Positions 4,800 to 6,471 of a DNA stretch of 6,471 nt are shown piece after piece. The DNA comes from JANXVV01 sp038230975. Lineage in GTDB: Bacteria > Planctomycetota > Phycisphaerae > Tepidisphaerales > Tepidisphaeraceae. The notes below the pieces were generated by a model, which had not been told where the DNA came from, did no database searches, and saw only the letters and a program-made list of their open reading frames with translations. The stretch lies in assembly GCA_038230975.1 (NCBI GenBank), contig JBBRMF010000288.1, forward strand, positions 1 to 6,471, read 5' to 3'. Made by a program: the position numbers and the translations under genes. Positions within the stretch are counted from its first letter, which is position 1, and every line of letters begins with the position of its first letter.

Positions 4800-6471
4800 G
4801 TGATTAAAGTCGCCATGATCGGCGCGGGCAGCGTTGTTTTCTCGAAAAACCTGACCGGCGATATCCTGTCTTACCCCGAGTTTCGGGATGCCTGCCTCTG
4901 CTACATGGATATCGACTGCGAGCGCCTTGAGGTGGCCGCCGCGCTGTGCGGCAAGGTGGCTAAAGCGATCGGGGGAACTCCAAAGATTGAAACCACTACC
5001 AATCTGCATGAGGCCCTCGCCGGTGCGGATTTTGTCATTAATATGGTGCAAATCGGTGGGTTTAATTCGACGCTGGTCGATTTCGAGATCCCTCGGAAAT
5101 ATGGTCTGAACTTCACTATTGCCGACACCACCGGCCCGGGCGGATTGTTCCGCGCCCTCCGCACCTTCCCCATGCTCCGCGATCTCGGTGAGCAGATGAT
5201 GCAATTCTGCCCGCGCGCGCTCCTGCTCAACTATTCCAACCCCATGAGCATGAACATGCAGACCCTCACCCGCACCAGCGACGTGAAAGCGGTGGGGCTT
5301 TGCCATAGCGTTCAAGGCACACTGGATCAATTGATGGGCTACCTCGGTGAAGATCCAAAACAAATCGCCTTCACCTGCGCCGGCATCAACCACATGGCGT
5401 TTTATACCCGCCTCGAAAAAGACGGTGTCGATCTTTACCCGCGATTATTCGACGTGATGGCCGAACCGGAGATCTACAACACCAATAAAGTGCGATTTGA
5501 GTTGATGAAACGGCTCGGATATTTCGTCACCGAATCCAGCGAGCACAATGCCGAATACAGCCCGTACTTCATACCGCACGGCCGGGAGTATGCCGCGAAA
5601 TACAACGTGCCGATCGATGAATATCTCCGCCGCTGCGATTGCATTGTCGATGAATTTGCAAGACTGAAAGCCTTTTCTCGTAGCGAAGATCCGATGCACT
5701 TTCGGCGCAGCCATGAGTATGGCAGCACGATCATTTACAGCATCGTCACCGGAACACCGACGGTCGTCTACGGAAATACACCGAATCATGGGCTCATCAG
5801 TAATCTGCCCGATAGCGCCATCGTTGAAGTGGCCACCGTGGTTGATCGAAATGGTCTGAACCCCACTCGGGTCGGTGAGTTACCACCGCAATTAATTGGC
5901 TACATGCAGCCGCACGTCACGCAGCACGAGCTATTTATCCGTGCGGCTTTGGAAGGCCGTCGCGATCATGTCTACCAAGCCGCCATGTTCGACCCGCTGA
6001 CGGCCGCCACGTTGACGATGGATCAGATCGTCGAAATGTGCGATGAACTCATCGCCGGGCATGGTTCATTGCTTCCTTGGCTCGATGCCAAAAAAACGCT
6101 CGTTCCTTCCAGCGGCAAAATTTTCAAGCCTGTCGATTCCAAAGATCTGCGCGCCAGTTGGGATGCCGCCCAAGCCAGATCCGCCGAAGATTTTATCATC
6201 GATTGGCACCTCATCGGCCCGTACAAAGGTCCGGAGGCCGACAAAATATCGCTGGATATACCCGCGCCGATCGAACGCGATCTTCAACACATCGACCTGG
6301 GCGCGCCTCACGGCAATCTGAAATGGAAACCCGCCATCGCCAACCCAAAAAGCGGTTATGTCGACCTGGCCCGAGATCTGGCCCCTGCTGAATTCAGCAT
6401 TGCTTACGGTTACGCCGAAATCATATCCACAGAAGCTCGCGAGACCCTCCTCCGATGCGGCAGCGACGACG
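4800..6471 (+). CDS. GH4 family glycosidase (MelA-like alpha-galactosidase type) with C-terminal extension domain, 3' partial
   Basis: This is a glycoside hydrolase family 4 enzyme. The family cleaves glycosides by an oxidation-elimination route needing NAD and a divalent metal, and works in the cytoplasm. The frame runs open from GTG to the right edge, 557 residues without a stop, so the 3' end is missing. Visible signatures are the NAD-binding loop MIGAGSVVFSKNLTGDIL (6-23), ADTTGPGGLFRALR (108-121), NYSNPM (144-149), CHSVQGT (168-174) and INHMAFY (196-202), with Cys168 and His198 the expected metal ligands, and SEHNAEYSPYF (247-257). CHSV is the form reported for alpha-galactosidases, although alpha-glucosidase or uronidase activity is possible. 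Family members are usually 430-480 residues, and the GH4 part ends near residue 436. Residues about 465-557 form an added domain with WHLIGPY (469-475), LKWKP (507-511), GYVDLARDL (519-527) and LRCGSDD (551-557). There is no signal peptide. Confidence 0.92.
   Translation, partial: MIKVAMIGAGSVVFSKNLTGDILSYPEFRDACLCYMDIDCERLEVAAALCGKVAKAIGGTPKIETTTNLHEALAGADFVINMVQIGGFNSTLVDFEIPRKYGLNFTIADTTGPGGLFRALRTFPMLRDLGEQMMQFCPRALLLNYSNPMSMNMQTLTRTSDVKAVGLCHSVQGTLDQLMGYLGEDPKQIAFTCAGINHMAFYTRLEKDGVDLYPRLFDVMAEPEIYNTNKVRFELMKRLGYFVTESSEHNAEYSPYFIPHGREYAAKYNVPIDEYLRRCDCIVDEFARLKAFSRSEDPMHFRRSHEYGSTIIYSIVTGTPTVVYGNTPNHGLISNLPDSAIVEVATVVDRNGLNPTRVGELPPQLIGYMQPHVTQHELFIRAALEGRRDHVYQAAMFDPLTAATLTMDQIVEMCDELIAGHGSLLPWLDAKKTLVPSSGKIFKPVDSKDLRASWDAAQARSAEDFIIDWHLIGPYKGPEADKISLDIPAPIERDLQHIDLGAPHGNLKWKPAIANPKSGYVDLARDLAPAEFSIAYGYAEIISTEARETLLRCGSDD
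6243..6471 (+). other. C-terminal beta-sandwich-like domain of the GH4 protein (partial)
   Basis: This region (from roughly residue 465; the WHLIGPY motif itself is just upstream at 6204-6224) does not belong to the GH4 fold. WHLIGPY, GYVDLARDL, SIAYGYAEI (533-541) and TLLRCGSDD match, from memory, the pattern W-x-x-IGPF ... GYVDL ... AYAYTE ... LRLGSDDG. That pattern is found in many secreted proteins of Planctomycetes and relatives, where a WLNG motif normally follows. The window ends exactly where that next part would begin. A carbohydrate-binding or adhesion-type role is likely for such domains but unproven. Confidence 0.6.

Noticed and set aside
4728..5393. A 221-codon minus-strand open frame opposite the GH4 gene
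   Set aside because: Its composition is rich in His, Gly and Glu with no recognisable family, and the plus strand carries a clear GH4 enzyme with its expected motifs. It is the antisense shadow of that gene.
5445..5789. Minus-strand open frames opposite the middle of the GH4 gene
   Set aside because: The plus strand here encodes the SEHNAEYSPYF motif and adjoining GH4 sequence, so these are shadows.
6043..6391. Short open frames on both strands near the right edge that might be small genes
   Set aside because: The frame beginning at 4800 continues unbroken through this region with domain motifs to the end of the window, which explains the coding potential.

Overview
The window is a fragment of a bacterial cell-surface polysaccharide locus with a sugar-degrading gene beside it. 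GC content is moderate, a little over half by eye, and genes are tightly packed. The organism cannot be identified directly. A C-terminal domain on the last gene has a WHLIGPY motif and an LRCGSDD motif that I recognise mainly from Planctomycetes, Verrucomicrobia and Lentisphaerae, so a PVC-group bacterium is my best guess. It is an inference from one domain.

Layout. Positions 2-3719 carry three plus-strand genes: an O-antigen ligase/polymerase-family membrane protein (5' end cut off by the window edge), a family 2 glycosyltransferase with a TTG start, and a Wzx-type polysaccharide flippase. Gaps of 75 and 40 bases suggest one transcription unit. A FkbM-family methyltransferase follows on the minus strand, tail to tail with the flippase and only 4 bases away. 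About 200 bases of divergent intergenic DNA (4600-4799) separate its start from a plus-strand GTG-started gene that runs off the right edge. That last gene is a glycoside hydrolase family 4 (MelA-like) enzyme with a C-terminal beta-sandwich-type extension. It has no stop codon inside the window, so a search for complete ORFs would miss it.

How the genes fit together. The glycosyltransferase would add sugars to a lipid-linked repeat unit on the cytoplasmic face, the flippase would move the unit across the inner membrane, and the Wzy_C-family protein would polymerise it or ligate it outside. The FkbM protein may O-methylate a sugar of the same polymer. The GH4 enzyme is a cytoplasmic, NAD- and metal-dependent glycosidase type and is probably a separate catabolic unit.

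I see no RNA genes, CRISPR array, insertion sequence, attachment site or origin. The most noteworthy item is the GH4 plus C-terminal-domain fusion. Weaker observations are a pair of CCATGG palindromes, each inside the spacer of a candidate divergent promoter, and an inverted repeat that encloses both stop codons of the convergent pair.
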